DNA of 64,000 bases, from NCBI RefSeq assembly GCF_042683745.1, contig NZ_JBHUJX010000025.1, positions 806,001 to 870,000 of the forward strand, given 5' to 3'. This document shows positions 1 through 8,994 of this stretch, in pieces. The notes below the pieces were generated by a model. It made no database searches, was not told where the DNA came from, and worked only from the letters and a program-made list of their open reading frames with translations. Position numbers and translations under genes: made by a program. How positions within the stretch are numbered: the stretch's first letter is position 1; every line of letters starts with the position of its first letter. This DNA comes from Pseudoneobacillus sp042683745. GTDB lineage: Bacteria; Bacillota; Bacilli; Bacillales; Cytobacillaceae.

Positions 1-1
1 C

Positions 2-1108
2 CATCCACTATTTTCTATTATTTTTTCTGTCATTCTTTATTTAACCATTGGTCCATTTTTTGGAATTCCACGAACAGGAACTGTGTCTTATGAAATTAGT
101 GTTACTCCGTTTCTTACAGAAACATTAAAACAAAGTAGTTTCCCTTTATTCATCTATAGCTTGATCTTTTTCGGATTGACTGCATGGCTCTCTTTAAATC
201 CAAGTAAACTGGTAGATCGAATCGGCAAATATTTAACGCCAGCATTATTATTGATTATAGCGATATTAATTATGAAAAGCTTGATTACTCCAATGGGGGA
301 ACCAGGTTTACCTAATGAAGCCTATTCTAACACTCCATTTTTCAAAGGATTTGTTGAAGGCTACTTAACTTTAGATGCAATTGCTGCATTAGTATTCGGT
401 ATAGTCGTAATAGGATCCATTCGGGATAAAGGAATTACAGATAAGACAGCAATAACTAAGGCTTGTATGAAGGCTGGGATCATTGCTGCTACCGGTTTAG
501 CTATCGTATATATCGCATTATCCTATATTGGTGCAACAAGTGTATCTGCCATTGGAACGAAAGAAAATGGGGCATCATTACTTTCAGATGCCGCGACTTA
601 CCTATTTGGATCAACCGGGCTATTAATTCTTGGATTAGCCATTACATTAGCATGCCTAACGACATCTATCGGCTTAGTTTCATCATGTGCACAATATTTT
701 TCAAAAATATTACCAAAGATAACCTATAGGAATCTTGTGTTTATTTTAAGCATTTTCAGTTTAATCATCGCAAATATTGGTTTAACACAATTGATTAATA
801 TTTCTTTACCAGTGTTGATCATGATATATCCAATCGCAATTGTATTAATCATCCTGTCCTATTTCCATAACTTTTTCCATGGTTACTCAACCGTTTACAT
901 TTTTGCTTTAATACCGACGGGGTTTATTAGCTTAATAGATGGACTTAAAACAGCTGGTATACCGACTAAGTTCATGATCAACATTCTATCTGACCTTCCT
1001 TTCTATAGTGAAGGGATAGGCTGGGTAGTTCCTGCTATCATTGGAACAGGAGTTGGATACATCATTGCTCTATTGTTTGGTGCAGCAAAGAAATCAATTG
1101 TAAGCTAG
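2..1108 (+). CDS. brnQ: Branched-chain amino acid transport system II carrier protein (5' part outside window)
   Basis: The frame is open from the first bases of the window, so the gene begins upstream; about 368 residues are present. It is a polytopic membrane protein with about nine to ten hydrophobic segments. The stretch around GPFFGIPRTGTVSYEI is typical of the BrnQ/LivJ family of Na+ or H+ coupled leucine, isoleucine and valine symporters. An internal GTG at position 83 is not the real start, because the family's conserved sequence continues upstream of it. The gene ends in a strong bidirectional hairpin shared with the convergent ezrA. In Bacillus subtilis the homologue braB lies in the same neighbourhood, which supports the call. 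Confidence 0.9.
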   Translation, partial: HPLFSIIFSVILYLTIGPFFGIPRTGTVSYEISVTPFLTETLKQSSFPLFIYSLIFFGLTAWLSLNPSKLVDRIGKYLTPALLLIIAILIMKSLITPMGEPGLPNEAYSNTPFFKGFVEGYLTLDAIAALVFGIVVIGSIRDKGITDKTAITKACMKAGIIAATGLAIVYIALSYIGATSVSAIGTKENGASLLSDAATYLFGSTGLLILGLAITLACLTTSIGLVSSCAQYFSKILPKITYRNLVFILSIFSLIIANIGLTQLINISLPVLIMIYPIAIVLIILSYFHNFFHGYSTVYIFALIPTGFISLIDGLKTAGIPTKFMINILSDLPFYSEGIGWVVPAIIGTGVGYIIALLFGAAKKSIVS

Positions 1109-1120
1109 ACAATCTAACAA

Positions 1121-1170
1121 ATAAGACAAAAGCTGGCTCTTAAAACGAGCCAGCTTTTGTCTTATTTTTC
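1121..1170. terminator. Bidirectional terminator between brnQ and ezrA
   Basis: A perfect 19-bp inverted repeat (1121-1139 with 1147-1165) has a 7-nt loop and a T-run on each strand. It serves convergent brnQ and ezrA; the ezrA stop codon lies inside the right arm. Confidence 0.9.
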
Positions 1171-2850
1171 TATAATTATTGATTCAATTCTTTTCAATGC
1201 CCCTGGTTCCACTTCTTCTATAGCAGCTGCAGCTTGCTCAAGTGCTTCCTGATAATTAAAACTTCTGAACTCTGTCTCCGCATTTCTTAATTTACTTGCA
1301 ACCATTGGGTAACTACTCTTATATCGGTTTCCATATTGAATGACTCTTTCTGCCAACATCACATTCTCTAGTATATCATTCGTTTGTTGGGCGAGTTTAT
1401 CGACAGTTAAAACAGCCACTTCTAAATATTGTTGAACGATTTGCATATCCAGTGGTTTGTGTTCAAGTCTTTCAAGAACATTTTGTATACTTTCCTTTGT
1501 ATCTTCTAATAAATATTTATATTGTTCAGGCAAACCAGGAATATTACTTTTCGCCACTAGGCGAATCGTTTCATTCATTTTCTGCTTAATTTCTACTATT
1601 TTCTCTCTTGCAATCATTTCATCTTTTCTGAGCATTTGTAGTTTTTCTTTATACGCATTTTGTTCTGCTTGAACCGTCTCAAGATCATCTTTCAGTTCTC
1701 TTAATTCCTCACTTAATAAAGAACTAGCCGTTTCATTAAGCTCGATTTTATGTTTCAATACTTCATATTTCTTAGCTAAATCTGTTAATCGGTTATCCAA
1801 TTGACGGAATTGCTCCAATTCATATTCTGCAAGATGGTACGTTTGCTGAACTAATATGGTTTCTTCTTTTAAATGCAAGCTTTCTTGATGCGATATTTCT
1901 AAAGCATTTCCAGCTGCGGCTTCATTTTTCATAATAAAAGCTTTCGCGTGAACCTCTTGTTCGAGCAAGTCGTATAAAAGCTCAATACTGTCTTTTATTT
2001 CGAGAATACCTGACTGTACTTCAGTAATATCAGCCTTCTCTATAGAGTTCTTATAAATTTCAAGTTCAGATTCCAGTCTTTCGGTTTCAATTTTAAGTGG
2101 GATATGTTCAAGAACATATCCTTTCTCATACATTTCTCGGAACCCTTCCCGTAATTCAGCTATTTGAGTTGGTAATACAGATTGACATTCAACAAGAAGC
2201 TGTGGAATCACATGCATGATATTATTTATTTTATCGAGTTTATCCTTTATTAATAGAACAACCTCTCTTGCCTCAAGGTAATTCCCATTTGCCGTTTTTT
2301 CTTCATATGCTTCAAATTGAACAATAATTTCATCTAATAAGAGCTCGAGATGTGTTTCGGCCTTCCCAAAATTGTGACGATGAGCGAGTAAATTTTTTCT
2401 TGCCTCACGATAATCATCTTTCAATAGATCAATTTCAGAACGGTTTTTCTCTTCACTACCGACAAGCTCATTTAATTCAGATAATATTTTATTGATTTTT
2501 GCTTCGGTTTTGGATAATTTTTCATCTATCATTTGTTGAACTTCTTTCGCCCGCTTGAATCGATACTTATCAATATATTCTTCAGCATCGAAAAGATATT
2601 CTTCGACATCTGGTAAGTCAATGGTAACTACTTCATCCCACTCACTACGCCAACCTTCGAATAGTACTTCCGTTTGTCCAGTCATGTTTAACTGTTTCAC
2701 TTTCGACATTTCTTCTAAAATGGGACGATTCATCATATCAATTTTCCATTGTTCTAAACGGTCTATTTCTTTATAAGACTTCTTTTTCAAAAAAAGTCCA
2801 ACTAAAAACAATGCAATAACTAATACGATAATTCCTATAATATATTCCAT
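1162..2850 (-). CDS. ezrA: Septation ring formation regulator EzrA
   Basis: The product has 562 residues, the normal length for EzrA. One N-terminal transmembrane helix (about residues 3-22) is followed by basic residues, then a long heptad-rich cytoplasmic region of spectrin-like coiled-coil repeats to the C-terminus. EzrA is a membrane-anchored FtsZ partner that limits Z-ring assembly at wrong sites and links the divisome to wall synthesis. The gene ends in the terminator shared with brnQ. The upstream gap carries an intergenic repeat element, so it is probably transcribed alone. The assignment is secure from length, architecture and neighbourhood (brnQ and refZ on either side). Confidence 0.95.
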   Translation of the reverse strand: MEYIIGIIVLVIALFLVGLFLKKKSYKEIDRLEQWKIDMMNRPILEEMSKVKQLNMTGQTEVLFEGWRSEWDEVVTIDLPDVEEYLFDAEEYIDKYRFKRAKEVQQMIDEKLSKTEAKINKILSELNELVGSEEKNRSEIDLLKDDYREARKNLLAHRHNFGKAETHLELLLDEIIVQFEAYEEKTANGNYLEAREVVLLIKDKLDKINNIMHVIPQLLVECQSVLPTQIAELREGFREMYEKGYVLEHIPLKIETERLESELEIYKNSIEKADITEVQSGILEIKDSIELLYDLLEQEVHAKAFIMKNEAAAGNALEISHQESLHLKEETILVQQTYHLAEYELEQFRQLDNRLTDLAKKYEVLKHKIELNETASSLLSEELRELKDDLETVQAEQNAYKEKLQMLRKDEMIAREKIVEIKQKMNETIRLVAKSNIPGLPEQYKYLLEDTKESIQNVLERLEHKPLDMQIVQQYLEVAVLTVDKLAQQTNDILENVMLAERVIQYGNRYKSSYPMVASKLRNAETEFRSFNYQEALEQAAAAIEEVEPGALKRIESIIIEK

Positions 2851-3043
2851 ATAAGCCCCCTGTCTTGGCAGCGCTTCTTATAAGTAAGCATCTTTCAAGT
2901 TTAGTAAAAACTTTAAAATAATAACTATATTAAAAAATATTAGCCTTTTAAAATTCAATTTTGTCTAATGTTTTTATGATACCATGTAAACGACATTTTT
3001 TGACTATTATTTTCAATTTTTTTGAATAAAATCAAAACAAAAT

Positions 3044-3215
3044 GCGCAAGCGCCTTGATCAGCCCCGACAAGCAAATGCTTCGCCACCCGGAAAGTCGTA
3101 CTTTGACTTTTTGGGTGGCGAACATTTTACCTCGAGGTCGACAAAAACGCGACGTCTTGTCGCATTGTCGACACTAGTACATCCTATACGTCGGGGCTAG
3201 GCGCTGGAGCTGGAT
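3044..3215. repeat. Palindromic intergenic repeat element, copy 1
   Basis: This element of about 172 bp has outer inverted ends (GCGCC..GCCCCGA at the left, TCGGGGC..GGCGC at the right). Inside are a hairpin with TTCGCCACCC/GGGTGGCGAA arms and several GTCGAC palindromes. A second copy lies at 63351-63600. It fills most of the 456-base gap between ezrA and refZ; the rest of the gap is AT-rich and shows no gene. It has no coding capacity and resembles a MITE-like or BOX-like interspersed repeat. Confidence 0.85.
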
Positions 3216-3282
3216 TACGACAAACTGCTTCAGAGTTATCCACATCTTTTTATTATTACAAATTACTAAGCTAAAACAAAAA

Positions 3283-3310
3283 TAAAAAGGGGAGGAATTC
3301 CCCTTTTTAT
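3283..3310 (-). terminator. Rho-independent terminator of refZ
   Basis: AAAAAGGGG/CCCCTTTTT arms surround a 7-nt loop directly after the refZ stop codon; on the minus strand the stem runs into a T-rich tail. Confidence 0.85.
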
Positions 3311-3942
3311 TGATTTACAGCTATTTTTTTCTGAAATAGTGGATCTGCTACAACTACTCCATCTATCCAAGCATAAATTTCTAATAAGTATTTTTCTTCA
3401 AAAAAACGCTCATGTGGAAAGACATGTAATACTTCTGTTACATATTGAGTATTTAAAAATGGCATGGCAAGTAGACCCTTTACATGCATAATCATATACG
3501 GGATAGAATGACTTTTAAAAACTTGGGATTGAATCCCTCTTTCAATTATTTTTTTAAAGTAATATTTCTCTTTTACATAATATGTCGACATAATTTCTCG
3601 TACAATCTGCGAGTCAATAGACATTTCTCGGAGAATAAATCGTGTAAACTGTATATGACTGCATTGGAACTTTAATATATTTTCTGTTACCTTTTTAAGA
3701 CAAACAGTAGGTGCTTCCTCCAAGAGTGGTAAAGCTTCTTCAATTTGCTTTAAATATTGCTCAAAATATATGGTTAAACAATACTCCAATAACCCATGTT
3801 TATTCTCAAAATAATAGGATATATTAGCCACATTTACTTCCGCTCTCGCTGCAATATCACGTATGGAAGTACCGTGAAATCCTTTCGTATTAAATAAATG
3901 AATTGCAGCTTCGATTATGGCTTCTTTAGAATTCTTTTTCAC
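3307..3942 (-). CDS. refZ: TetR-family DNA-binding protein RefZ (YttP)
   Basis: The product has about 211 residues. The N-terminal TetR helix-turn-helix (about residues 5-55) contains the GTSIRDIAARAEV and ISYYFENKHGLL segments typical of the family; the C-terminal all-helical ligand/dimer domain is divergent. In B. subtilis RefZ is induced at the onset of sporulation, binds motifs around the origin and tunes FtsZ during forespore chromosome capture. The neighbourhood (ezrA on one side, ytsP on the other) is that of B. subtilis yttP. I prefer the GTG at 3942 because GAGGG lies 8 nt upstream; an in-frame GTG at 3957 would add five residues. Confidence 0.85.
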   Translation of the reverse strand: MKKNSKEAIIEAAIHLFNTKGFHGTSIRDIAARAEVNVANISYYFENKHGLLEYCLTIYFEQYLKQIEEALPLLEEAPTVCLKKVTENILKFQCSHIQFTRFILREMSIDSQIVREIMSTYYVKEKYYFKKIIERGIQSQVFKSHSIPYMIMHVKGLLAMPFLNTQYVTEVLHVFPHERFFEEKYLLEIYAWIDGVVVADPLFQKKIAVNQ

Positions 3943-4105
3943 TTTGACTTCCCTCACTTCTAGTTTTTATTTTTAAACTTGTTCTTACATATAAATTCTG
4001 TTTAAAGTATTAGTTTCCTTTAATCAAATATCGACAAAGTCTCCTCTATTTCTCTAAGATTTGATAGAATAATAAATAATTGACTAGAAAGAAGGTTGAA
4101 AAAGA

Positions 4106-4585
4106 ATGTTTCACGTCGAAAATTACCGAGGAAATAAAGAAGATAATTACGAACTTGTGAAAAAACAATTAAAAGCACTAATAGAAGATGAGAAAAATCA
4201 GATTGCAAATTTGAGTAATGCATCTGCTCTTTTAAATCAGTTTTTGGATAGAATCAACTGGGTCGGCTTTTATTTAATGGAGGGAAATGAATTAGTGTTA
4301 GGACCCTTCCAAGGCTTGCCTGCTTGTGTACGTATTCCAATTGGAAAAGGCGTGTGCGGGACATCCGTTCAAAGAAAAGAAACGATTCTAGTAGAAGATG
4401 TCCATCTATTCCCTGGACATATCGCTTGTGATGCGGCTTCCCAGTCTGAAATCGTTATACCTCTTATGAAAGACGGGGAGTTGATTGGTGTGTTAGACAT
4501 AGACTCACCTGAAAAGTCTCGTTTTGATGAAGTAGATAAACAGAAACTTGAAGAGTTTGTTGAGGTTTTAATGACTTATTTATAA
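4106..4585 (+). CDS. ytsP: GAF-domain free methionine-(R)-sulfoxide reductase (YtsP)
   Basis: This 159-residue protein is a single GAF domain. It keeps the three cysteines of the fRMsr family in the contexts PACVRI, GVCGT and IACDAAS, which form the catalytic and resolving cysteines in characterised homologues. The family reduces free L-methionine-(R)-sulfoxide using thioredoxin. It sits convergent to a methionine gamma-lyase-like gene, so two methionine-linked enzymes are adjacent. The start ATG is preceded by GAAGG. Its neighbours match B. subtilis ytsP, which lies between yttP and ytrP. Confidence 0.9.
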   Translation: MFHVENYRGNKEDNYELVKKQLKALIEDEKNQIANLSNASALLNQFLDRINWVGFYLMEGNELVLGPFQGLPACVRIPIGKGVCGTSVQRKETILVEDVHLFPGHIACDAASQSEIVIPLMKDGELIGVLDIDSPEKSRFDEVDKQKLEEFVEVLMTYL

Positions 4586-4589
4586 ATTC

Positions 4590-4618
4590 AAGGAGCAGAT
4601 TTTTGTCTGCTCCTTTCT
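4590..4618. terminator. Hairpin between ytsP and the gamma-lyase gene
   Basis: AAGGAGCAGA/TCTGCTCCTT 10-bp arms surround a 6-nt loop between two convergent stop codons. The T-run is weak on both strands, so efficiency is uncertain. Confidence 0.65.
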
Positions 4619-4626
4619 AAGTTTAT

Positions 4627-5808
4627 TTAAATGGATTCTAATGCTTGTTTGAGGTCTTCCACGATATCTTCCCATGCCTCTAGTCCAACAGATAACCTTA
4701 ACAGCGTATCTTCTATTCCCATTTGCATTCTTATATCTCTTGGAATGACGGCGTGAGTCATTGTCGCAGGATGCTGAATCAGCGTTTCCGCATCACCTAA
4801 ACTTACGGCAATTTTAATCAGTTTTAATTGATTCATAAATTTTTGGGCAGTTTCTTTTGAACCTTTTATTGTAAAGGAAAATATTCCACCAGGCTTTCTC
4901 ATTTGTTTTTTCATAATTTCTATTTGGGGATGATTTTCATCTCCAGGGTAATATACCATTTCAACCATTTCATGATTTTTTAAAAAAGTATAGACTTTAT
5001 CAGCATTTTCACAATGTCTATCCATTCTTACAGGTAGAGTTTTCATTCCTCTTAGTAATAACCATGCATCAAAAGGTGAGATAATGCCTCCAATATCCTT
5101 TAAAGTTGTCATTGCTACTTTATCGATAAACTCCCTTTTACCAATCGCTAAGCCTGCAACAACATCCCCGTGACCGCAAATATATTTTGTCGCACTATGA
5201 ATGACCACATCACAGCCTAATTCAATCGGGGTTTGTAAGTAAGGTGAGCAAAACGTATTATCTACGACTACTGGAATTCCTCTTTCCTTTGCAACTTCAG
5301 CTATCATTTGTAAATCAACAAGCTGCATTGTTGGATTAATCGGTGTTTCAATATAAATTAATGCTGTTTCTGGACGAATCTCATTTTCGATGATTTCGCG
5401 GCAATCCATTGATGAAAATTGATGTTCAATCTCATATTTTTCCTTCATTAGTTGCAGAAGCCCAAATGTACAGCCATAGACTCCTTGTGAGCATAGAATG
5501 TGATCACCTGTTTTCGTTAAGGCTAATAATATGGCCGATACTGCAGCCATGCCTGAACCAAAGGCTAGACCTGCTTCACCTTTTTCCAAAATAGCGATTC
5601 TCTCTTCTAAAACTTTTACCGTTGGATTTCCTAATCGTGAATAAATATAGCCTTGTTCTTCCCCAGCAAAACGTCGCTCCCCTTGTTCAGCTGTTGCAAA
5701 AGTAAATGTGGAAGTTTGAAAAAGTGGTGGGACTAAACTACCTTCAAATTGCGAGCTTTCATACCCTGAGTGAATCACTTCAGTCTCAAATTTTTTATCC
5801 AAAGTCAT
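4627..5808 (-). CDS. megL: Methionine gamma-lyase-like PLP enzyme (Cys/Met metabolism family)
   Basis: The product is a 393-residue member of the Cys/Met metabolism PLP enzymes. The PLP lysine lies in HSATKYICGHGD, and YSRLGNPT and the active-site VYGCTF are present. The cysteine in YGCTF is characteristic of methionine gamma-lyase, which splits L-methionine to methanethiol, 2-oxobutyrate and ammonia; cystathionine gamma-lyase is the alternative. The ATG at 5808 has AGAGGAGG just upstream; an upstream in-frame extension to 5961 is AT-rich, lacks family similarity and is unlikely to be translated. The gene is divided from the GGDEF gene by a terminator. Confidence 0.85.
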   Translation of the reverse strand: MTLDKKFETEVIHSGYESSQFEGSLVPPLFQTSTFTFATAEQGERRFAGEEQGYIYSRLGNPTVKVLEERIAILEKGEAGLAFGSGMAAVSAILLALTKTGDHILCSQGVYGCTFGLLQLMKEKYEIEHQFSSMDCREIIENEIRPETALIYIETPINPTMQLVDLQMIAEVAKERGIPVVVDNTFCSPYLQTPIELGCDVVIHSATKYICGHGDVVAGLAIGKREFIDKVAMTTLKDIGGIISPFDAWLLLRGMKTLPVRMDRHCENADKVYTFLKNHEMVEMVYYPGDENHPQIEIMKKQMRKPGGIFSFTIKGSKETAQKFMNQLKLIKIAVSLGDAETLIQHPATMTHAVIPRDIRMQMGIEDTLLRLSVGLEAWEDIVEDLKQALESI

Positions 5809-5946
5809 TTCCTCCTCTTTTTTGTAAACGCTTCCATAATTCCAGAATATGATAAATTCCCCAAAAGGAGAAGAGAAAACTACTATTTTTTGAAAAAATG
5901 GCACATTTAGTGAAAATACTTTGTAAAATAGTAATCTATTATTTAG

Positions 5947-5982
5947 AAAAAAATTAGACACCCCTATTTAAAGGGTGCCTAA
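5947..5982 (-). terminator. Rho-independent terminator of the GGDEF gene
   Basis: TTAGNCACCC/GGGTGNCTAA arms (5954-5982) are followed on the minus strand by a run of seven T. The stop codon of the GGDEF gene lies inside the stem. Confidence 0.85.
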
Positions 5983-7869
5983 TATACTTTCTGAGCTCAC
6001 TTCATCTTCAATGACAACTTTATTTTTCCCTGTCCCTTTTGCCCTGTAAAGCGCTTTATCAGCTCGGCTAAATAATGATTGTGCAGTATCATAACTCTCA
6101 CTTTTCCAATAAGATACACCACAGGAAATGGTCACTTGTGGTTGGGACTGTTTACTAACTTTTTCTACTAATCTCTCTGCAATTGAAATTCCAGTTTCGA
6201 GTGGCACATTCGGTAAATATATGGCTAATTCTTCTCCACCCCATCGTGCACCAACATCTGAAGCCCTTATATTATTTTCAATAATATTCGCTACTTGAAT
6301 CAATACATCGTCACCTACTTGGTGACCGAATGTATCATTAATTACTTTAAAATTATCAAGATCAATTAAAATAAATGTTCCATGCGCATCTTCCTCCATA
6401 GAACTGTTGATCCTATCATCCAAATAATTTCTTGAATATAGTTTTGTCAGATGATCCGTAACAACCATTTTCTCTAGTTCTTCACGGAGCATGGAATTTG
6501 CAAACGCTAAAGTCGAATGATGGATTAATGATTGTAACAGCTTAAACGTTTCAAATGAGAAATGGTATGGCTCACGGTGAACTACAATCGAAAATCCCTT
6601 TAATACACCACTTTGGACCATTGGAACCGCCATAATGGATCGATAACTGGCGCTTAATTTTTCAGATTGAAGTTGACAGTCACCAATAAACAACGAATCC
6701 TTTTCATCTTCAATTTTCTCTCTTACTAATTCCGTATATATATTCGAATCGTCTGAATGAAAAAAAGCGGTACTACCAGGAAGTACTCTATATTTACTCA
6801 GCCCTTTAGTAAGGAGAAAGAAACCAACTTCTTCTGCATCAAAAGAGCTAGTAATTTGTTCACACATAAATGCCATTGTTTCACTTAATCGTAAATTTGA
6901 ATTCAAGCGGTGAGAAGTTTCATTAATTAATTGTAAATCAGCAATTAATCTTCTTGATTGCTGGTACAATTGTGCATTTTCTAAAGCGTTTCCCGCTGTA
7001 TTCGCTAAAAGGGATATAAATTCCACTTCATTTTTAGGAAAAACAAGTGTATTCGGTGCAATGACTTGTAATACACCATAAACACCTTGTTTACCTTTTA
7101 GTGGTGCATATAGAACCGATCTTCTTTCATAAATAGAATCTTCAAATTGAGTCGTCCCCGTTACATATGCCTGCATTGCTGCAATATTCTCGCTATCATA
7201 CTCTAGGTCCTTAATAGGTAAATCACTATGACTATTGTTATCCTGCGACAATAATAAGAAATACGTAAAGGTTGGATACACCTCTTGAAGAGTGATAATA
7301 ATTTCCCCTAAAACATCATCCATATTCATGGATGAGTGAAACTTTTCTGTCACACGATATAACTGCTTATATCTTTTTTCCTCAGATAATGTTTTAGCAA
7401 ACGTTTGAATTTTCTTCATAAACGATGCACAACTATCGCTTATATCTTGATAGGTTTGATCTGAAAAGCTATTTAAACGATCCGTATTTTTTTCTTTTAT
7501 AAGTAAAATACCTAAAAGCTTCCCATTTAATTTTAGAGGAAGCAATAAGTCATAATGCTCTAACCCTTTAAAAGAAAGAGGTTTATGAAAAACAGTCTTA
7601 TCTTCGTATAGATTGCGATATTCTTGAAGTGAAAGATTAATTGATTTAGAAGGATTTGGCTCATTATTGGTTGTTCCTTCAAGGAGAAATTGTTGAACCC
7701 ATTCATTGCAACTGTAATAAGTGGCTTCTTCAATCTGCATAATATCTTTAAAAGCTATTAACATCTTTAAAAGAATAGAGTCATATTGCCATAAACTTAT
7801 TTCGGCATCAATGATATCAAAGAAGCGACTTTTTAATTCAAAAATTAATTTATTGTTTAGACTTCCCAT
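5968..7869 (-). CDS. ytrP: GAF-GGDEF protein, probable diguanylate cyclase (YtrP-like)
   Basis: The product has 633 residues. The N-terminal half has GAF-like sensor regions (about residues 35-150, 170-300 and 320-460), joined by a helix to a C-terminal GGDEF domain (about 465-625). The active loop reads RWGGEEL, an accepted GG(D/E)E(L/F) variant of catalytic diguanylate cyclases, and DHLTKLYSRNYLDDR is conserved at the domain start. It probably makes c-di-GMP in response to an unknown small ligand. No transmembrane segment is visible, so it is cytosolic. Position next to rpsD matches B. subtilis ytrP, where cyclase activity is debated. Confidence 0.85.
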   Translation of the reverse strand: MGSLNNKLIFELKSRFFDIIDAEISLWQYDSILLKMLIAFKDIMQIEEATYYSCNEWVQQFLLEGTTNNEPNPSKSINLSLQEYRNLYEDKTVFHKPLSFKGLEHYDLLLPLKLNGKLLGILLIKEKNTDRLNSFSDQTYQDISDSCASFMKKIQTFAKTLSEEKRYKQLYRVTEKFHSSMNMDDVLGEIIITLQEVYPTFTYFLLLSQDNNSHSDLPIKDLEYDSENIAAMQAYVTGTTQFEDSIYERRSVLYAPLKGKQGVYGVLQVIAPNTLVFPKNEVEFISLLANTAGNALENAQLYQQSRRLIADLQLINETSHRLNSNLRLSETMAFMCEQITSSFDAEEVGFFLLTKGLSKYRVLPGSTAFFHSDDSNIYTELVREKIEDEKDSLFIGDCQLQSEKLSASYRSIMAVPMVQSGVLKGFSIVVHREPYHFSFETFKLLQSLIHHSTLAFANSMLREELEKMVVTDHLTKLYSRNYLDDRINSSMEEDAHGTFILIDLDNFKVINDTFGHQVGDDVLIQVANIIENNIRASDVGARWGGEELAIYLPNVPLETGISIAERLVEKVSKQSQPQVTISCGVSYWKSESYDTAQSLFSRADKALYRAKGTGKNKVVIEDEVSSESILGTL

Positions 7870-8042
7870 CCATCATCACCTATTTTATAAGCCAACTTTT
7901 TGGCCTGTCCATTTTTATAATAATGAAAATATTTTCTGCGAATTATTTCTATGACCATTTTATTATATCATATTGAAGTTAAAACTCCGATAGAAAGAAA
8001 AAAATTTCTTTCTACTAGATCAGAGAATTCTTTCGATCTCTC

Positions 8043-8072
8043 TTGACTTTAGAAGAAATTAAATTATATAAT
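8043..8072 (+). promoter_or_regulatory. Sigma-A promoter of rpsD
   Basis: TTGACT (8043-8048) and a perfect TATAAT (8067-8072) are separated by 18 nt, about 205 nt upstream of the rpsD start codon, leaving room for the leader RNA. Confidence 0.8.
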
Positions 8073-8079
8073 AGCATTT

Positions 8080-8262
8080 GTGTAAAATATCGCAGCTTAT
8101 ATGAACATCATTATATGATCATTTTGTTCCTCAAAGGTGGATTTCATTCCTTTGATGGTGCATCTTGTAACCTCGTGCTGCTGAGGCGAAGGTGCATGAA
8201 AATAAAATGAATATGATTGTCGCTTCATATCTGTTTTTATTTTACCAAAATAAAAACACTAA
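8080..8262 (+). promoter_or_regulatory. rpsD leader, probable S4 autoregulatory element
   Basis: This untranslated region of about 180 nt between promoter and rpsD has several potential stems, such as the pair around TATATGAACATCATTATATGATCA and the TTGTAACCTCGTGCTGCTGAGG segment. In B. subtilis rpsD is repressed by its product S4 binding a structured leader. I infer the same here from position and length; I did not fold the RNA. The 7870-8042 stretch upstream shows only AT-rich sequence and the promoter region of the divergent GGDEF gene. Confidence 0.6.
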
Positions 8263-8277
8263 AGGAGGAGTCATATT

Positions 8278-8880
8278 ATGGCTCGTTATACAGGTCCATC
8301 TTGGAAACTGTCTCGTCGTCTTGGAATTTCTCTAAGCGGCACTGGTAAAGAAATTGAAAAGCGTCCTTACGCTCCTGGTCCACATGGTCCAAACCAACGT
8401 AAGAAGCTTTCTGAATACGGATTGCAATTACAAGAAAAGCAAAAGCTTCGTCATATGTACGGAGTAACTGAGCGTCAATTCCGTAACTTATTCGACAAAG
8501 CTGGTAAAATGTCTGGTAAACACGGTGAAAACTTCATGATCCTTCTTGAAGCTCGCCTTGACAATGTTGTTTACCGTTTAGGTTTAGCTCGTACTCGTCG
8601 TGCTGCTCGTCAGCTTGTAAACCACGGTCACATTCTTGTAAATGGTTCACGTGTTGATATTCCATCATACCGTGTAACAGCTGGCCAAACAATCAGCCTT
8701 CGTGAAAAGTCTCGCAACCTTGATGTTGTGAAAGAAGCAGTTGAAGTGAATAACTTCGTACCTGATTTCTTAACTTTCGATGCTGACAAATTAGAAGGTA
8801 CATTCACTCGACTTCCTGAGCGTTCAGAATTACCTGCTGAAATTAACGAATCTCTAATCGTTGAGTTCTACTCTCGTTAA
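8278..8880 (+). CDS. rpsD: 30S ribosomal protein S4
   Basis: The 200-residue protein begins MARYTGPSWKLSRRLG, as in Bacillus S4, and has the S4 RNA-binding domain at about residues 90-155 (ARLDNVVYRLG, RQLVNHGHILVNG). S4 nucleates assembly of the 30S body by binding 16S rRNA and represses its own synthesis. AAAGGAGGAG lies just before the ATG. Its last codons (Glu-Phe-Tyr-Ser-Arg-stop) form the attachment site of the prophage, yet the reading frame is fully preserved because the phage att core repeats these codons exactly. Confidence 0.98.
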   Translation: MARYTGPSWKLSRRLGISLSGTGKEIEKRPYAPGPHGPNQRKKLSEYGLQLQEKQKLRHMYGVTERQFRNLFDKAGKMSGKHGENFMILLEARLDNVVYRLGLARTRRAARQLVNHGHILVNGSRVDIPSYRVTAGQTISLREKSRNLDVVKEAVEVNNFVPDFLTFDADKLEGTFTRLPERSELPAEINESLIVEFYSR

Positions 8881-8881
8881 T
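8862..8881 (+). other. attL core (20-bp direct repeat at the rpsD 3' end)
   Basis: TGAGTTCTACTCTCGTTAAT is identical to 56815-56834. It covers the last five sense codons and stop codon of rpsD. The flanking bases differ immediately outside the repeat on both sides. Confidence 0.95.
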
Positions 8882-8907
8882 TAATACACTTTGTAAATAG
8901 TGTATGT

Positions 8908-8955
8908 AAAAACCCTAGAAACCTTGATATATCAATGGTTCTAGGGTTTTTTATT
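8908..8955 (+). terminator. Prophage-supplied terminator for rpsD
   Basis: ACCCTAGAA/TTCTAGGGT arms with an inner GATATATC and a T-run lie 30 nt after rpsD. The native terminator now lies beyond attR at 56855-56897, so this one comes with the phage and replaces it. Confidence 0.85.
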
Positions 8956-8994
8956 TATTGTTTGCTTTGTAGAATAATGTATTCTCCCGCACTT

